Source: CAYUMU01 sp964445985 (GTDB lineage: Bacteria > Planctomycetota > Planctomycetia > Pirellulales > S012-138). From it: a DNA stretch of 64,000 nucleotides. How positions within the stretch are numbered: the stretch's first letter is position 1; the number at the start of each line of letters is the position of its first letter. Below, piece by piece: positions 7,783-16,699 of the stretch. The stretch is taken from assembly GCA_964445985.1 (NCBI GenBank), contig CAYUMU010000026.1, positions 1 to 64,000 of the forward strand, written 5' to 3'. Both the position numbers and the translations under genes were made by a program. Under the pieces are notes generated by a model. The model saw only the letters and a list, made by a program, of their open reading frames with translations, did no database searches and was not told the DNA's origin.

Positions 7783-8568
7783 TTACTGCTTCTGGTAAAT
7801 CCCCAGAAGGTTGTTTTCTGGATATCTCACTCGCACGAGACGAAATAGTCTCCAGAGGGAAAGTTCAAGGAAACACGTAACCCGAAATCTTTGAAATACT
7901 ACACAGTCATCCACATAGGCGAAGCCCACTTCTCTGAATCCACCTTCTTCAAACAGATTTCTCAATCGTCTCCTCGTGTTCATCCTGTAGAACGTTGGAA
8001 ACACGTCTTCATCTTTCCTGCCAGGCGACATAAAGCGTGCGAAAGAAGCATGCAGTTTGTTAGGCATCAACGATGCCATAACGGAAACAAATGCCCACCG
8101 GTTTGGTGTATAGATTACGACGTATCCCATGGGCTTGATCAGCCGAGAAAATGATTGGACTACCTTCTCTGGCTGTTGTATGTGTTCTGCCACCATGCGG
8201 AGTGTTGCAAGGTCGAAAACTCCTTCATTGTAGTATTCCTCAATCGTGGCTTTGCATCGTTCGTCCACGAGATCATTCTGATCCAGGTTTGTGCTTGGAT
8301 CGACCCCTACTAAATGCTCACACCGTTTCGCTAATTCGCACGAGAGTTTGCGATCGTGAGGAAAAATCGACTTACCGCCTCCTACGTCGATCCACCGACA
8401 TTTGTCAGTCACAAGTTGATCGACCACGGCTTGATACCATGCTTCTGCTGTGAAATAGTGGAATCGGTGCCGCATTCTGACTCGCCAACCGTGTTGAAGC
8501 GGATCGCCTGAGTGCCTGCGAAAAAGCGAATCCAATGCTTTCTCCGTCGGAAATGCAAAAGTCTCCAT
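7783..8568 (-). CDS. Class I SAM-dependent methyltransferase
   Basis: The 261-residue protein has a Rossmann-type methyltransferase core. Motif I is IDVGGGKSIF at about residue 60, LVGVDPS follows as the acidic ribose-binding strand, and FDLATLRMVAEHIQQPEKV is a motif IV/V region resembling Methyltransf_11 enzymes. The segment YVVIYTPNRWAFVSVMASLMP may be a substrate or membrane-contact helix. The substrate is unknown; lipid-linked or surface-glycan substrates are possible for this subgroup, but nothing nearby supports a choice. It stands alone between repeat-rich spacers, and its AT content is slightly higher than that of neighbours, which could indicate transfer. Confidence 0.85.
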   Translation of the reverse strand: METFAFPTEKALDSLFRRHSGDPLQHGWRVRMRHRFHYFTAEAWYQAVVDQLVTDKCRWIDVGGGKSIFPHDRKLSCELAKRCEHLVGVDPSTNLDQNDLVDERCKATIEEYYNEGVFDLATLRMVAEHIQQPEKVVQSFSRLIKPMGYVVIYTPNRWAFVSVMASLMPNKLHASFARFMSPGRKDEDVFPTFYRMNTRRRLRNLFEEGGFREVGFAYVDDCVVFQRFRVTCFLELSLWRLFRLVRVRYPENNLLGIYQKQ

Positions 8569-8695
8569 TAGACACTCCTAAACTATATCTTGTTGAGCGA
8601 CGACAGGGCCATTGAAGCCATATCGAAGTTGCCGCAGCCAGAGCCAAAAGGAAATGGGTTGTGGCGGCTCATTACTTTCGGATAGTTGGTCGGGG

Positions 8696-8744
8696 GCACG
8701 CCCTTGAACCCTAGCGAAGGGCGTGGCAGCAGCGGGGTTTGGCC
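8696..8744 (+). repeat. Dispersed GC-rich repeat, copy 1
   Basis: The motif GCACGCCC..GA.CC.AGCGAAGGGCGTGG.AGCAGCGG..TTGG.CA occurs here and at 48820-48869. Both copies lie between genes. An internal inverted repeat is formed by CACGCCCTT and AAGGGCGTG. Nothing else is recognised in 8569-8920. Confidence 0.75.
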
Positions 8745-8921
8745 AGAACCCATGCAGAATAACGCCCGACCAAGCGTTCGCTCTTTGCCCGACCAGTCCC
8801 ACCATTTTCCTACGCTTCAGCCTCGCTGTACATAGCAAAGCTCCCTGGCGTCCGCCCCCCCCGCCCCGCCCTTCGCTTAGGCTCAGAGGCGCCACCCCGA
8901 GCCGACCCTGCCCCCAAACAT

Positions 8922-8972
8922 AAAAACCGCCGGGCCGATCTGGGGAGTGATCGACCCGGCGGTGAGGTTTTT
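8922..8972 (-). terminator. Rho-independent terminator for the repeat-rich secreted protein
   Basis: Stem arms ACCGCCGGGCCGATC (8926-8940) and GATCGACCCGGCGGT (8949-8963) pair with one mismatch around an 8-base loop. On the minus strand the hairpin is followed by five U residues (A-tract 8922-8926 on the plus strand). It lies about 75 bp after the stop of the gene ending at 9047. Confidence 0.75.
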
Positions 8973-9046
8973 CAGCTTGGCGTCATTCGCGGACTTGCAC
9001 GTGCGATGGATTCATTCATGAGCCCTCTTGTGCGAGCCCAATTGCC

Positions 9047-11371
9047 TTACCAGCCCAGCTCGTGTTCGGCGGGGAACATGAACTCCGGCAGTTGCTTCGG
9101 CATGGGCAGCAGTTGGAACCGCGGGCCGGCTGGTTCGGGGCCGTAGGCGCTTCCCGTCGCCGGGGCAAAGTCGGCCTTCTCTAGCGAGACGGCGCGGCTG
9201 GCGCCTGCCAGGGGCGACTCGGTCGGGGCCATGTCGGTGTCCACCTGCACGAAGATTTCGGCGAAGGTTTGCAGCCGCTGCTGAACCTGCCGCATGGCCT
9301 CGCCCACGCCCCGCACCACACCCATCGTCACATCGAGCACCCGCTGGGCCTGGTCCGCCGGGATCGACGGTTCGCCTTCGGAATGGGCCGGGGCTGGGCA
9401 ATGCCGCTGTTCATGGTAGCAGTCGTAATCTTCGGTCGAATCGTAGACCGGCACCTTGTACGATTGGCCATACAGGTCGCCGTCGTAGCCGTATTCATAA
9501 TCGTATTCGTAACCATAGTCGTAAGGGTCCACGCCGGTGCTGGAGGCGGCATCGGCTTCGCCCGGGGCACGATCCGTGGCTTCGGCATTTTTCTTGACCG
9601 GCGGCGAGTATTCGTAGGCGTCGAAATCGTCCCAGTAGCCGCAACCGTATCCCTGCTGCTGGCAGGGGGGAGCGTCCACCGGCGCTTCGGCGGCCGCCTC
9701 GGCATGGGTCAGGCCATTACCGCATTGGCTGCCGTAATCTTCGCAGGCGTCTTCACCCAGGTAGGGGTTGCACTCGCTGTCGTACACCCCATACGTGTCG
9801 TCGTAGTCGTACTCGGCAGCATCGGCCGATTCGACACGCACCGGATCCGCATCCACGGCGAACGGGTCGGCGCACTCCTCGCCCAAAGGGCATCGATACT
9901 CGTTGGCAACGCCGAAAACCTGCCGGGCGGGGCAGGTGTGATCGACATCGGCCTGGGTATCCACGGCTTGAGACGAACACGCATCGCTTTCCCGCGAAAT
10001 ACTCTCCGCGGTGGTCGGCAACGTGCCGGCGAGATCGATCAAGGCACATCGGCCTTTGGCGTGCAAACCGTCGTTGGCATCGTTGATGCGAATGGCCTCC
10101 AACTCGCCCGCCGAGAGGGCCGGGTCTTGCAGCGTGGCGGCCAGGCTCATATCTGCCCGATTGCCAGGCAGCCGCGGATCGTGACTGGGCGCGACCTCGC
10201 CTTGGGGCTGCACGGGGCCGGTTCCGCGGAACAGCCACGAACCGTTGTTCAGCGGCCCGTTGCCATCGAACTGACCCTGGCCTTGCAGCGGCCCTCGGCT
10301 ATTCAAGCTGCCGCGGCCTTGCATCGGCCCGGCCCCTGGCAAGTTGCCGGCGCCGTTGTACGGGCCGCGCTCGTTGAGGGTATTGTCACCGCCCAGGTGA
10401 CCCATGCCGCCCAGCGGCCCGGTGCCCGATAACGTGCCCGAGTTGAGCTGCCGCATGCCACCCAGCGGGCCATTGCCCGTGATCAGGCCACCTCCGCCGA
10501 GCCGTCCGTCCACACTCAGCGGGCCGGCGCCATCCAGCGGGCCCGACTCCGTCAAACGCGAGTGGCCGGTGAAGGCCCCCACGCCAATCATCGGGCCGAT
10601 GGCGCTCAGCGGGCCACCGCCGCCCAGGTTTCCGGTGCCGCCCAGGTTGCCCTGGCCGTGGAGGTTTCCCACCTGGTTGAGGCCGCCCTGGCCGCTGAGG
10701 CTGCCATACGATTGGATGGGCTGGGCCGGAGCCGCACTGCGACGGGTTTGGGCATAGTGCACCTCTTCATGGAAGGGATAGCCCGCCCCATCAAACCCAC
10801 CGGCGCCAAACTCGTCGTACAAGGCGGCTTCGTAAGTGGCGCCTTCATCTTCCACCGAGCTTTGGCTGACTTCCACGGGCGGGGCTTCCACCGGACGGCC
10901 GTCTCGGGCGATCTTCAAGCTCGACTTGGCATTCAACTGGGCAGCGGCCTGCTTGCTGGCGCGATTCTTCTTGGCGAGCACCGGCGGTTGATCTGCTAGC
11001 GGAGACCAGTTGGGGGCCACGCCGTCGTTGTGGCCTGCTTCGGCACGATCGGCACACACGTTAAAACCGTACCAGGCGCCCGGTTCTTGATAACCGAAGT
11101 GATCGAGCATTTCACGTTCGGGTTGAGCCCGCGGAATCGGCGATGTTGCCAGGCCCTCCATAATGCCGCGGGCGGCGGGCAGCATCAGGCCGGCGGACAT
11201 TTTGAAGCCCTGTGACCGGAGTTCGGCCAGTTCTTCGGCACATGTGCAACGAACCGAAATCGGTTCGAAATGTTTGACAGGCGGACGCTGACCATAACTA
11301 AAGCCAACGACTTGCGCGGCTGCGGTGAACGTACCGAAAAACGCGGCAAGCGCAAAGCGAGTGCGTTTCAT
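9047..11371 (-). CDS. Secreted protein with glycine-rich hexapeptide repeats
   Basis: I place the start at 11371, giving MKRTRFALAAFFGTFTAAAQ, a clear signal peptide, with TAGGAG about 8 bases upstream; the ORF extends 27 residues further without support. The 774-residue product has four regions: a Cys-containing N-terminal part (1-220), about 28 tandem hexapeptides of pattern G-P-L-x-G-x (about 223-385), an acidic part extremely rich in Tyr, Asp and Cys (about 525-660), and a C-terminal part with a predicted helix. The hexapeptides could form a beta-helix-like rod. It is probably a cell-surface or envelope protein. The function is not recognised. Confidence 0.8.
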   Translation of the reverse strand: MKRTRFALAAFFGTFTAAAQVVGFSYGQRPPVKHFEPISVRCTCAEELAELRSQGFKMSAGLMLPAARGIMEGLATSPIPRAQPEREMLDHFGYQEPGAWYGFNVCADRAEAGHNDGVAPNWSPLADQPPVLAKKNRASKQAAAQLNAKSSLKIARDGRPVEAPPVEVSQSSVEDEGATYEAALYDEFGAGGFDGAGYPFHEEVHYAQTRRSAAPAQPIQSYGSLSGQGGLNQVGNLHGQGNLGGTGNLGGGGPLSAIGPMIGVGAFTGHSRLTESGPLDGAGPLSVDGRLGGGGLITGNGPLGGMRQLNSGTLSGTGPLGGMGHLGGDNTLNERGPYNGAGNLPGAGPMQGRGSLNSRGPLQGQGQFDGNGPLNNGSWLFRGTGPVQPQGEVAPSHDPRLPGNRADMSLAATLQDPALSAGELEAIRINDANDGLHAKGRCALIDLAGTLPTTAESISRESDACSSQAVDTQADVDHTCPARQVFGVANEYRCPLGEECADPFAVDADPVRVESADAAEYDYDDTYGVYDSECNPYLGEDACEDYGSQCGNGLTHAEAAAEAPVDAPPCQQQGYGCGYWDDFDAYEYSPPVKKNAEATDRAPGEADAASSTGVDPYDYGYEYDYEYGYDGDLYGQSYKVPVYDSTEDYDCYHEQRHCPAPAHSEGEPSIPADQAQRVLDVTMGVVRGVGEAMRQVQQRLQTFAEIFVQVDTDMAPTESPLAGASRAVSLEKADFAPATGSAYGPEPAGPRFQLLPMPKQLPEFMFPAEHELGW
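10217..10705 (-). repeat. DNA coding for tandem hexapeptide repeats
   Basis: About 28 diverged 18-bp units encode G-(P/N/S)-L-x-G-x hexapeptides within the secreted protein. Units such as GPLGGM occur more than once. Codon choice varies between units, so the array is old or under selection at the protein level rather than a recent slippage product. Confidence 0.85.
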
Positions 11372-11682
11372 AACCAAACTCCTACGGCTAAAACGCGATA
11401 AATCGTGGTATGTATTCAGGTGGCAGCAGCACCGGGAGGGAAGGCTCGCCATCCTTGGAGCCTCGTAAAATTTGCTGCTCGATGGGTAGTAAAAGGTATC
11501 GGAACCCGGCGACTGGGGTCATTAGGTAAATGACGTTGACAAACGGCCATTCTGGCGTATGGGCAGCTTTTGCAGGCCCGATAGAAACGGATGATATGAG
11601 TGTTTGGGTGGTGAGGGCGGCTGGCGGCGAGAATGCCGGGCAAATGATCCGGGAATCCGTCGCTCCAGCAGGCCCGGAAAAA

Positions 11683-11799
11683 TCAGAATATCCAGCCCTG
11701 CACGAACGCATAGGCCAATAACGCGCAGACCGGAAAGCCGATAAAGATGATCAGGTACGTGATCAGCGTGCTGCGCGTTTGTCGGGGCCAACGAGCCAT
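11683..11799 (-). CDS. Small single-pass membrane protein (38 residues)
   Basis: The short reading frame from ATG at 11799 encodes MARWPRQTRST, then a hydrophobic segment of about 22 residues (TYLIIFIGFPVCALLAYAFV), ending QGWIF. A positively charged N-terminus followed by one membrane helix predicts N-in topology. It lies 84 bp downstream of nrdR on the same strand and may be cotranscribed. No strong ribosome-binding site is visible. Evidence is the coherent protein-like composition only. Confidence 0.5.
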   Translation of the reverse strand: MARWPRQTRSTLITYLIIFIGFPVCALLAYAFVQGWIF

Positions 11800-11883
11800 G
11801 AGATTGCGTGCGAAGAATAGGTGGGTGGGAAGAATTCCATGTGAGCCGTGGCGGCGCCCGGGGGGGCGTGCTGTCGCTGCCAG

Positions 11884-12354
11884 CTAACCTCGCGTGGCCC
11901 CTTGGTTTTCGAGCATGGGCCGCAGTTCGTTCACAAAGTCGTTCAAGTCGGCAAAGTCGCGATACACGCTGGCAAACCGCACGTAAGCCACCTGGTCCAA
12001 CTGCCGCAACTCTCGCATTACCAGTTCACCCAACTCCCGGCTGAACACTTCGGACTCAAAATTCGAATGCACCTCGCGCTCAACCCGACTCACCACCGCA
12101 TCGATCTGCTCATTGGTCACCGGCCGCTTCCAGCAGGCTTTTTCCAGGCCGGCCTTGATGCGATCCCGTTCAAACGGCACCCGCGCGCCGTCTTTCTTTA
12201 CCACCTTAATGGTCGGTTCTTCCATCCGTTCGTAGGTGGTGTACCGGCGGTGACACGCCAGGCATTCCCGCCGGCGGCGAATCATGCAGCCATCTTGACT
12301 GGCGCGCGAATCGACAACCCGATCGTTATCGACAGAGCAAAATGGGCATTTCAT
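11884..12354 (-). CDS. nrdR: Transcriptional repressor NrdR
   Basis: NrdR represses ribonucleotide reductase genes according to dATP/ATP bound in its ATP-cone. The ATG at 12354 gives MKCPFCSVDNDRVVDSR, the canonical N-terminus, and 156 residues; upstream in-frame codons are not family-like. The zinc ribbon has CPFC and CLACHRRYTTYER. The ATP-cone begins near VVKKDGARVPFERDRIKAGL and runs to about residue 140. No ribonucleotide reductase gene is in the window. Confidence 0.95.
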   Translation of the reverse strand: MKCPFCSVDNDRVVDSRASQDGCMIRRRRECLACHRRYTTYERMEEPTIKVVKKDGARVPFERDRIKAGLEKACWKRPVTNEQIDAVVSRVEREVHSNFESEVFSRELGELVMRELRQLDQVAYVRFASVYRDFADLNDFVNELRPMLENQGATRG

Positions 12355-12740
12355 GGCAGTATCAAGGCCGCTTGGGGCTTCCGTCGCAAACGGTACGGCG
12401 GGGAATGGGTGGCTCACGCGCGGGAAGGACAGGTGCGCGGCGGATGGCAAACGACATTCGACAGAACAAAATCGACAAAACCAGCAATATTCTAGCGGTG
12501 GCGATAGCAACTGGGGATAGTAAAAAACCGGCGTTTGTGCCATAACTAACATCGCTTGCGCTGCTGAACCTCCCAATCAACGCTCAAGCACGCCGCCCAC
12601 AGCCGGGCAGCTTGTAGAAATCGCCTGACAAGGAAAGCGGGCAGAAACGCGCCGCCAGCTCTGTTGCCAAAGAGCCGCGCCAACCCTGGCAGCCCTGCGA
12701 TCGGCTGCCAGGGGTAGGTTTACCAAGGAGGGGAATTTCG

Positions 12741-13877
12741 ATGTCGATCCGCTCAATCATGCCTGCCGTTTTCCGGTCTGCCGGTTCGGCGTTGCTCTGC
12801 CTGCTGGCCGTAACCCCACTGGCGGCCCAAACCCTGGCGCCTCGCGCCACCACGCCCGGCGCCACCAATCCCGGCTCAACTACCACCGGCGGCATGGGCA
12901 CCCCACAAAACCTGGGAACCAGCCCCGCCGGCACTTCCGGCAGCTCGTCCTCACCCAACCTGGGCGCGCCGCCGCTCGTGCCGGCCACGGGCAGTCGCTC
13001 CGGTTTGGGCTCCAGCACCCCGGCCCGCGCGAATAGCTTCGCCAACGATCCCGAAATGCTCGACTCGCCGCTCCGCTACCTGGTGCGGCTCAAAGGGCGA
13101 CCGCAAATCGTGTCGGCCAACGGCACCCGCTGGCTCGATATCCAGTTCCATGGCGAAGGCCCCCGGCTGGCGCAGCAACGCGACCAGCTCAAAGTCACCA
13201 TCCAAATGGCCTACGCCGACGGTTCGCCGCTCAAAGACCGCAACCAGGTGGCCATGGTGGGCGACTCCATCGTGGGCACCGAGGTTTCGCTGGCCGAAGC
13301 CGATGTCGAAGTTCGCGGCGATACCTTCCAGGCCGCCATGTTCTTTCCCCTCAACGATCTCGACCTGATCGGCGACAGCGAAACCCCCTTGCAGGTCGAG
13401 CTGATTCTCAAACGCGGCAACCTCGCGCTGGGCCGCAACCCCTTCACGCCTGAGAAACACGAGTTCGTCACCATCCCCGCCGCCGACATGCCGCGGATGT
13501 GGGTGCAATCGCTCAAGGTGGAAGTCGCCAAGAATGCCGACGGAGCCAGCGGCGTATCGGCCACCGGCATGATCTACCTGGCCGGGCAAGAAAACACCGA
13601 AACCGTGGTCGAAATGGCCGTCGCCAATGCCCAGCTCGCGGGCGTGCAAGCCCGCGACCCCCGCTTCCGCGTGACCGACAATTGGGCCGGCCAAGGCCAA
13701 AAGGTCAAGCCGACCAAGAACGTGCAAAGCTTCCGGCTCTCGCTGTTCGTGCCGTTTGAAGCCTGCCAACTCAGCCCCGGCAAACAAGAGCTCGGCATCT
13801 ACGTGCGGGCCTTCAACACGGCCGGCAACTACATCGGCGGCACCCCGCCCGAACCGCTGATGGTCACGGTTCCTTAA
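12741..13877 (+). CDS. Secreted protein of unknown function
   Basis: The start at 12741 has a strong AAGGAGGGGA site 7 bases upstream. Of 378 residues, about 1-30 form a signal peptide ending PLAAQT. Residues 31-95 are a Pro/Ser/Thr/Gly-rich linker. The rest looks like two beta-rich domains, with strands such as YLVRLKGRPQIVSANG and HEFVTIPAADMPRMWVQSLKVEV and a C-terminal LGIYVRAFNTAGNYI. No catalytic motif is recognised; the build suggests an envelope or periplasmic structural protein. It is followed at once by an inverted-repeat-bounded segment. Confidence 0.8.
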   Translation: MSIRSIMPAVFRSAGSALLCLLAVTPLAAQTLAPRATTPGATNPGSTTTGGMGTPQNLGTSPAGTSGSSSSPNLGAPPLVPATGSRSGLGSSTPARANSFANDPEMLDSPLRYLVRLKGRPQIVSANGTRWLDIQFHGEGPRLAQQRDQLKVTIQMAYADGSPLKDRNQVAMVGDSIVGTEVSLAEADVEVRGDTFQAAMFFPLNDLDLIGDSETPLQVELILKRGNLALGRNPFTPEKHEFVTIPAADMPRMWVQSLKVEVAKNADGASGVSATGMIYLAGQENTETVVEMAVANAQLAGVQARDPRFRVTDNWAGQGQKVKPTKNVQSFRLSLFVPFEACQLSPGKQELGIYVRAFNTAGNYIGGTPPEPLMVTVP

Positions 13878-13879
13878 GC

Positions 13880-14215
13880 GTAACCGTTCACGGCTAATGG
13901 GACTGAGATTGCATCAAAACCGTGAAGTTCCGTATGTTTTCGATCCATTAGTCAATGTCGTTAATCGAAAGGCTGCCACGGCAATTGGCTGGGCCGGGAA
14001 GGTGCGACGTTGTCACCCTGACTTCCGTGAGCGGAAGGCCACAAGACCAGTCGCCTTGCCGGGCGCTAACTTTGTGACGATTCGCAGCGGGAAACCAGTT
14101 GTTTTTGGATAAAATGCATCTGGATCATCGCGCTGCGCACCTTGAAACGGCGCACGAGTACTGCCGGAAATAAAGAGACTCATCTGTTTTGGCTTCGCTA
14201 AGCGTGAACGGTTAC
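13880..14215 (+). repeat. Inverted-repeat-bounded segment, possible MITE
   Basis: GTAACCGTTCACG (13880-13892) and its exact reverse complement CGTGAACGGTTAC (14203-14215) bound a 336-bp noncoding segment between two genes. No internal gene was found. It could be a non-autonomous transposable element. I cannot see a clear target duplication. Confidence 0.5.
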
Positions 14216-14254
14216 CAAAATAGAAGGCTGCTCGCTTGGAGGGGAAGCCGTTCC

Positions 14255-15418
14255 TTACCCAAACAGCAGCAAGCTGGCCGTGAAGCCGTGGACGAAGTTT
14301 CGCTTGGAGACCGGGCCTAGTTCGCCCTGGGCAAAGAAGCCGGCGACGGGCACGTTGCCGAGGGCCTGTTGAATGGCCAGGGCGTCGTGGTGGGGGGTTG
14401 AGAACATGCGCGTGCCGCGGCCGTTGCAAGTGAACAGGAGGGCCGCCTGGGCGGGGCCTGCCTGGCTGAGCATTTCGTTCAGGTCGCGGTCGGCGGTGGC
14501 TTCATCGCGAATGTGGAATTGCACGGTTTGGCCGATGCGCACGTAGTCGCCAATGGCGATGGCCCCCGTTTCTTCGTCGCCGCCGAGCACGTTGCGAATG
14601 AGAAAATCGCCGCGGTCGAAGCGGTCCTGGTATTCGTTGATGACCAGCCCCAAGTGCAGGCCGCCGCGGGCCGCTTGTTGATCTTCGGGGCTGAGGGCGT
14701 GGTACACCTCTTGGAGTCGGCGGAGCGAGGCTTTGCCTCCCATTTCAAAAACGATGTTCCGTTCGGAGCGGGTTACCACGAAGGGTTGCCCAATGGGGCG
14801 GCAGCCTTGCGAAACCAGCGTGCGGATGGGGGTTTCGCCGCCATGCAACATGACCGCCGCCGCGCCAGCCTGCTGAACCTGGTTGCCAATCAGCAAGCGA
14901 TTGGCGCCGGGGCCGCTACCGCCGCTGGCCATACCGCCCAGCACGGGGATGCCTGGCCGATCTTCGTTGATCCGGTGCAACAGCAGGTCGGAAGGGAAAG
15001 AATAAGGATCGGCCACGGTAAGCAGGGTGGAACCCGCGGGGCACGATTCGCCCAGATCGTCGGGCCAGCCCACGATGAGGCCGCCGTCGGTCTGGCGTTC
15101 ATACCGCAGGTGCATGGGTCGAACGTCAACGCCAGGCAAATTCGCCAGCCAGAGGCTGATGGCCGGACCTTCTTCGAGTTCTTGCCCTGTGCCCACGATC
15201 GATTCGCCGTTGCAGCCCAAGACGGCCTGGCAACCGGTTTCGCCGTGGATGGTGGCGAGGATTTGTTCGGCTTGTCCCCGGTGATCTGGGGAGAAGAACA
15301 CCACCGCAAGGTGGGGATCGGTCTGCAACTCTGCCTGGGCGGCCTGGCAAGCTTGGAGAATGGCCGTGGACGTATTTTCCGCCGTATTCAGGGCAGCAGC
15401 AAACCGAGGCGAGTTCAC
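14255..15418 (-). CDS. FIST N- and C-domain sensory protein
   Basis: The 387-residue protein shows the FIST_N domain (about 25-215, with FFSPDHRG, GCNGESIVG and GGMASGGSGPGANRLLIG) and the FIST_C domain (about 220-380, with LGLVINEYQDRFDRGDFLIRN and CNGRGTRMF). FIST domains are predicted small-ligand sensors. Here no signalling output domain is fused, so it is a stand-alone FIST protein, a form common in planctomycetes. GFFAQGELGPV near the end matches the family's terminal motif. The partner is unknown. Confidence 0.88.
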   Translation of the reverse strand: MNSPRFAAALNTAENTSTAILQACQAAQAELQTDPHLAVVFFSPDHRGQAEQILATIHGETGCQAVLGCNGESIVGTGQELEEGPAISLWLANLPGVDVRPMHLRYERQTDGGLIVGWPDDLGESCPAGSTLLTVADPYSFPSDLLLHRINEDRPGIPVLGGMASGGSGPGANRLLIGNQVQQAGAAAVMLHGGETPIRTLVSQGCRPIGQPFVVTRSERNIVFEMGGKASLRRLQEVYHALSPEDQQAARGGLHLGLVINEYQDRFDRGDFLIRNVLGGDEETGAIAIGDYVRIGQTVQFHIRDEATADRDLNEMLSQAGPAQAALLFTCNGRGTRMFSTPHHDALAIQQALGNVPVAGFFAQGELGPVSKRNFVHGFTASLLLFG

Positions 15419-15655
15419 ACAGATCGCTCCTGTGTCGGTCGGGGCGGGGCGGCAGAACGGTCAGACGCTCCACCGTGTCGGTGCAGAGTGGGCTAGCGGC
15501 AAATCGTGCCAGAGCTTCATGATAGCAAAGCTCGAATCCGACGCGACCCCCCCTACCACCTGCAAACCTTGCCCCGGGCGGCTCCCAGGCACGCCGCGGC
15601 GAAAGCGGCTGCCTGGGGCGGGCTTGGAACTGGCCGCGTGGGCGGTGGTTGGCGG

Positions 15656-15907
15656 TTAGAATTCATCCATGCCCACGATGGGGCGAATTTGAACTTCGGC
15701 CAATGGCTTCAGGTCTTGGATGACGTGTTCGACCGCGGCATGGTCATCGGCGCGCACCACGGCGTAGGCCAAGAAATCGCTGCTGGCGACCCAGAGCGCT
15801 TCGACGGTCAAGCCGGCCTGATAGCCGGAGACTCCATGCTGTTCGAAATAGTTAAATGCCTCATCGCGCGTCTCTCGTCGATAGCGAACTTCCACCATAA
15901 ACAACAT
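15656..15907 (-). CDS. Small DUF3303-like protein
   Basis: The ATG at 15907 gives MLFMVEVRYRRETRDEAF and 83 residues; the longer reading frame adds a non-conserved leader. The alternation of strand and helix, start MLFMVEVRY and end VQIRPIVGMDEF resemble small alpha/beta-barrel dimeric proteins of the DUF3303 type. Function is unknown. It stands alone, downstream of the FIST gene's upstream region, on the minus strand. The stretch 15908-16284 holds no recognised gene. Confidence 0.6.
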   Translation of the reverse strand: MLFMVEVRYRRETRDEAFNYFEQHGVSGYQAGLTVEALWVASSDFLAYAVVRADDHAAVEHVIQDLKPLAEVQIRPIVGMDEF

Positions 15908-16284
15908 GGCCGCAACTCCCCGCCATTTCGAACCGCGTACCGCGGCGACCCGGTTGGAATCAACCGGAAGCAGGCCGCCCGACGATGACCCACGGTTCGC
16001 AAGGGGTATTGTATCGAGTGGCGAAGGCGCCCGCTCTGCGGGGAATTGCAAAATGAAGATTAGGAGAGGAAGCCAGTCGCGGGATCGATTGGCGGTTCAA
16101 ACCGGGCTAACTCGCCTTCGTCATGTTCACCCTGCCAGGATGCGAACCTCAAACTTGGAACTCCCCATTCCGAACTCCGAATTCCGCACTCGAACCAACG
16201 ATTCGCGTACAATAAAGACGGTGGGCGGCGCGTGGTATTGTCGTGCCTCCGATTCTTCCGCGAGCGAAAGCTGGATGTTTCATC

Positions 16285-16683
16285 ATGACCGAACACGAAA
16301 ACCAACCCAATGTTGAGCCGACCGCTGAAGCTGGCTCGGAAGCCACTGCCGGCGAAAACCAGCCGCTCAACGAAGAACGACTGCGCGAGGCGCTCAAGCA
16401 GGTGATCGATCCCGAGTTGTTTGTGAACGTGATCGACCTGGGGCTGATCTACCAGGTGCAGATGCAGCCGGCCGAAGGCGAGGACGACAAGTCCGATATC
16501 AGCATCGAGATGACCCTCACCAGCCCTGCCTGCCCCGCGGGGCCGCAGCTCATTCAGCAGTGCAAGAGCGTGTTGAGCCGCTTCGACAGCGTGCGCGAAG
16601 TGAATGTGCGACTGGTGATGGACCCGCCCTGGACGCCCGACCGGATGACCGAAGACGCCAAGGATCAACTGGGGATTTTTTAG
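16285..16683 (+). CDS. MIP18/SufT-like iron-sulfur assembly factor (DUF59)
   Basis: From ATG at 16285 the product is 132 residues. An acidic, low-complexity N-terminal 35 residues precede a DUF59 domain: LREALKQVIDPELFVNVIDLGLIYQV, then TLTSPACPAGPQL with the conserved reactive Cys, and VRLVMDPPWTPDRM. DUF59 proteins (SufT, PaaD, MIP18) help deliver or mature Fe-S clusters. It is convergent with hppD, whose stop lies 16 bp away on the other strand. Confidence 0.88.
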   Translation: MTEHENQPNVEPTAEAGSEATAGENQPLNEERLREALKQVIDPELFVNVIDLGLIYQVQMQPAEGEDDKSDISIEMTLTSPACPAGPQLIQQCKSVLSRFDSVREVNVRLVMDPPWTPDRMTEDAKDQLGIF

Positions 16684-16699
16684 GTCGCTGGCTGGCAAT

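Noticed and set aside
9269..10432. Plus-strand ORF of 387 residues in the repeat-rich secreted gene
   Set aside because: Antisense to a gene with signal peptide, ribosome-binding site and terminator; hydrophobic valine bias comes from the repeats.
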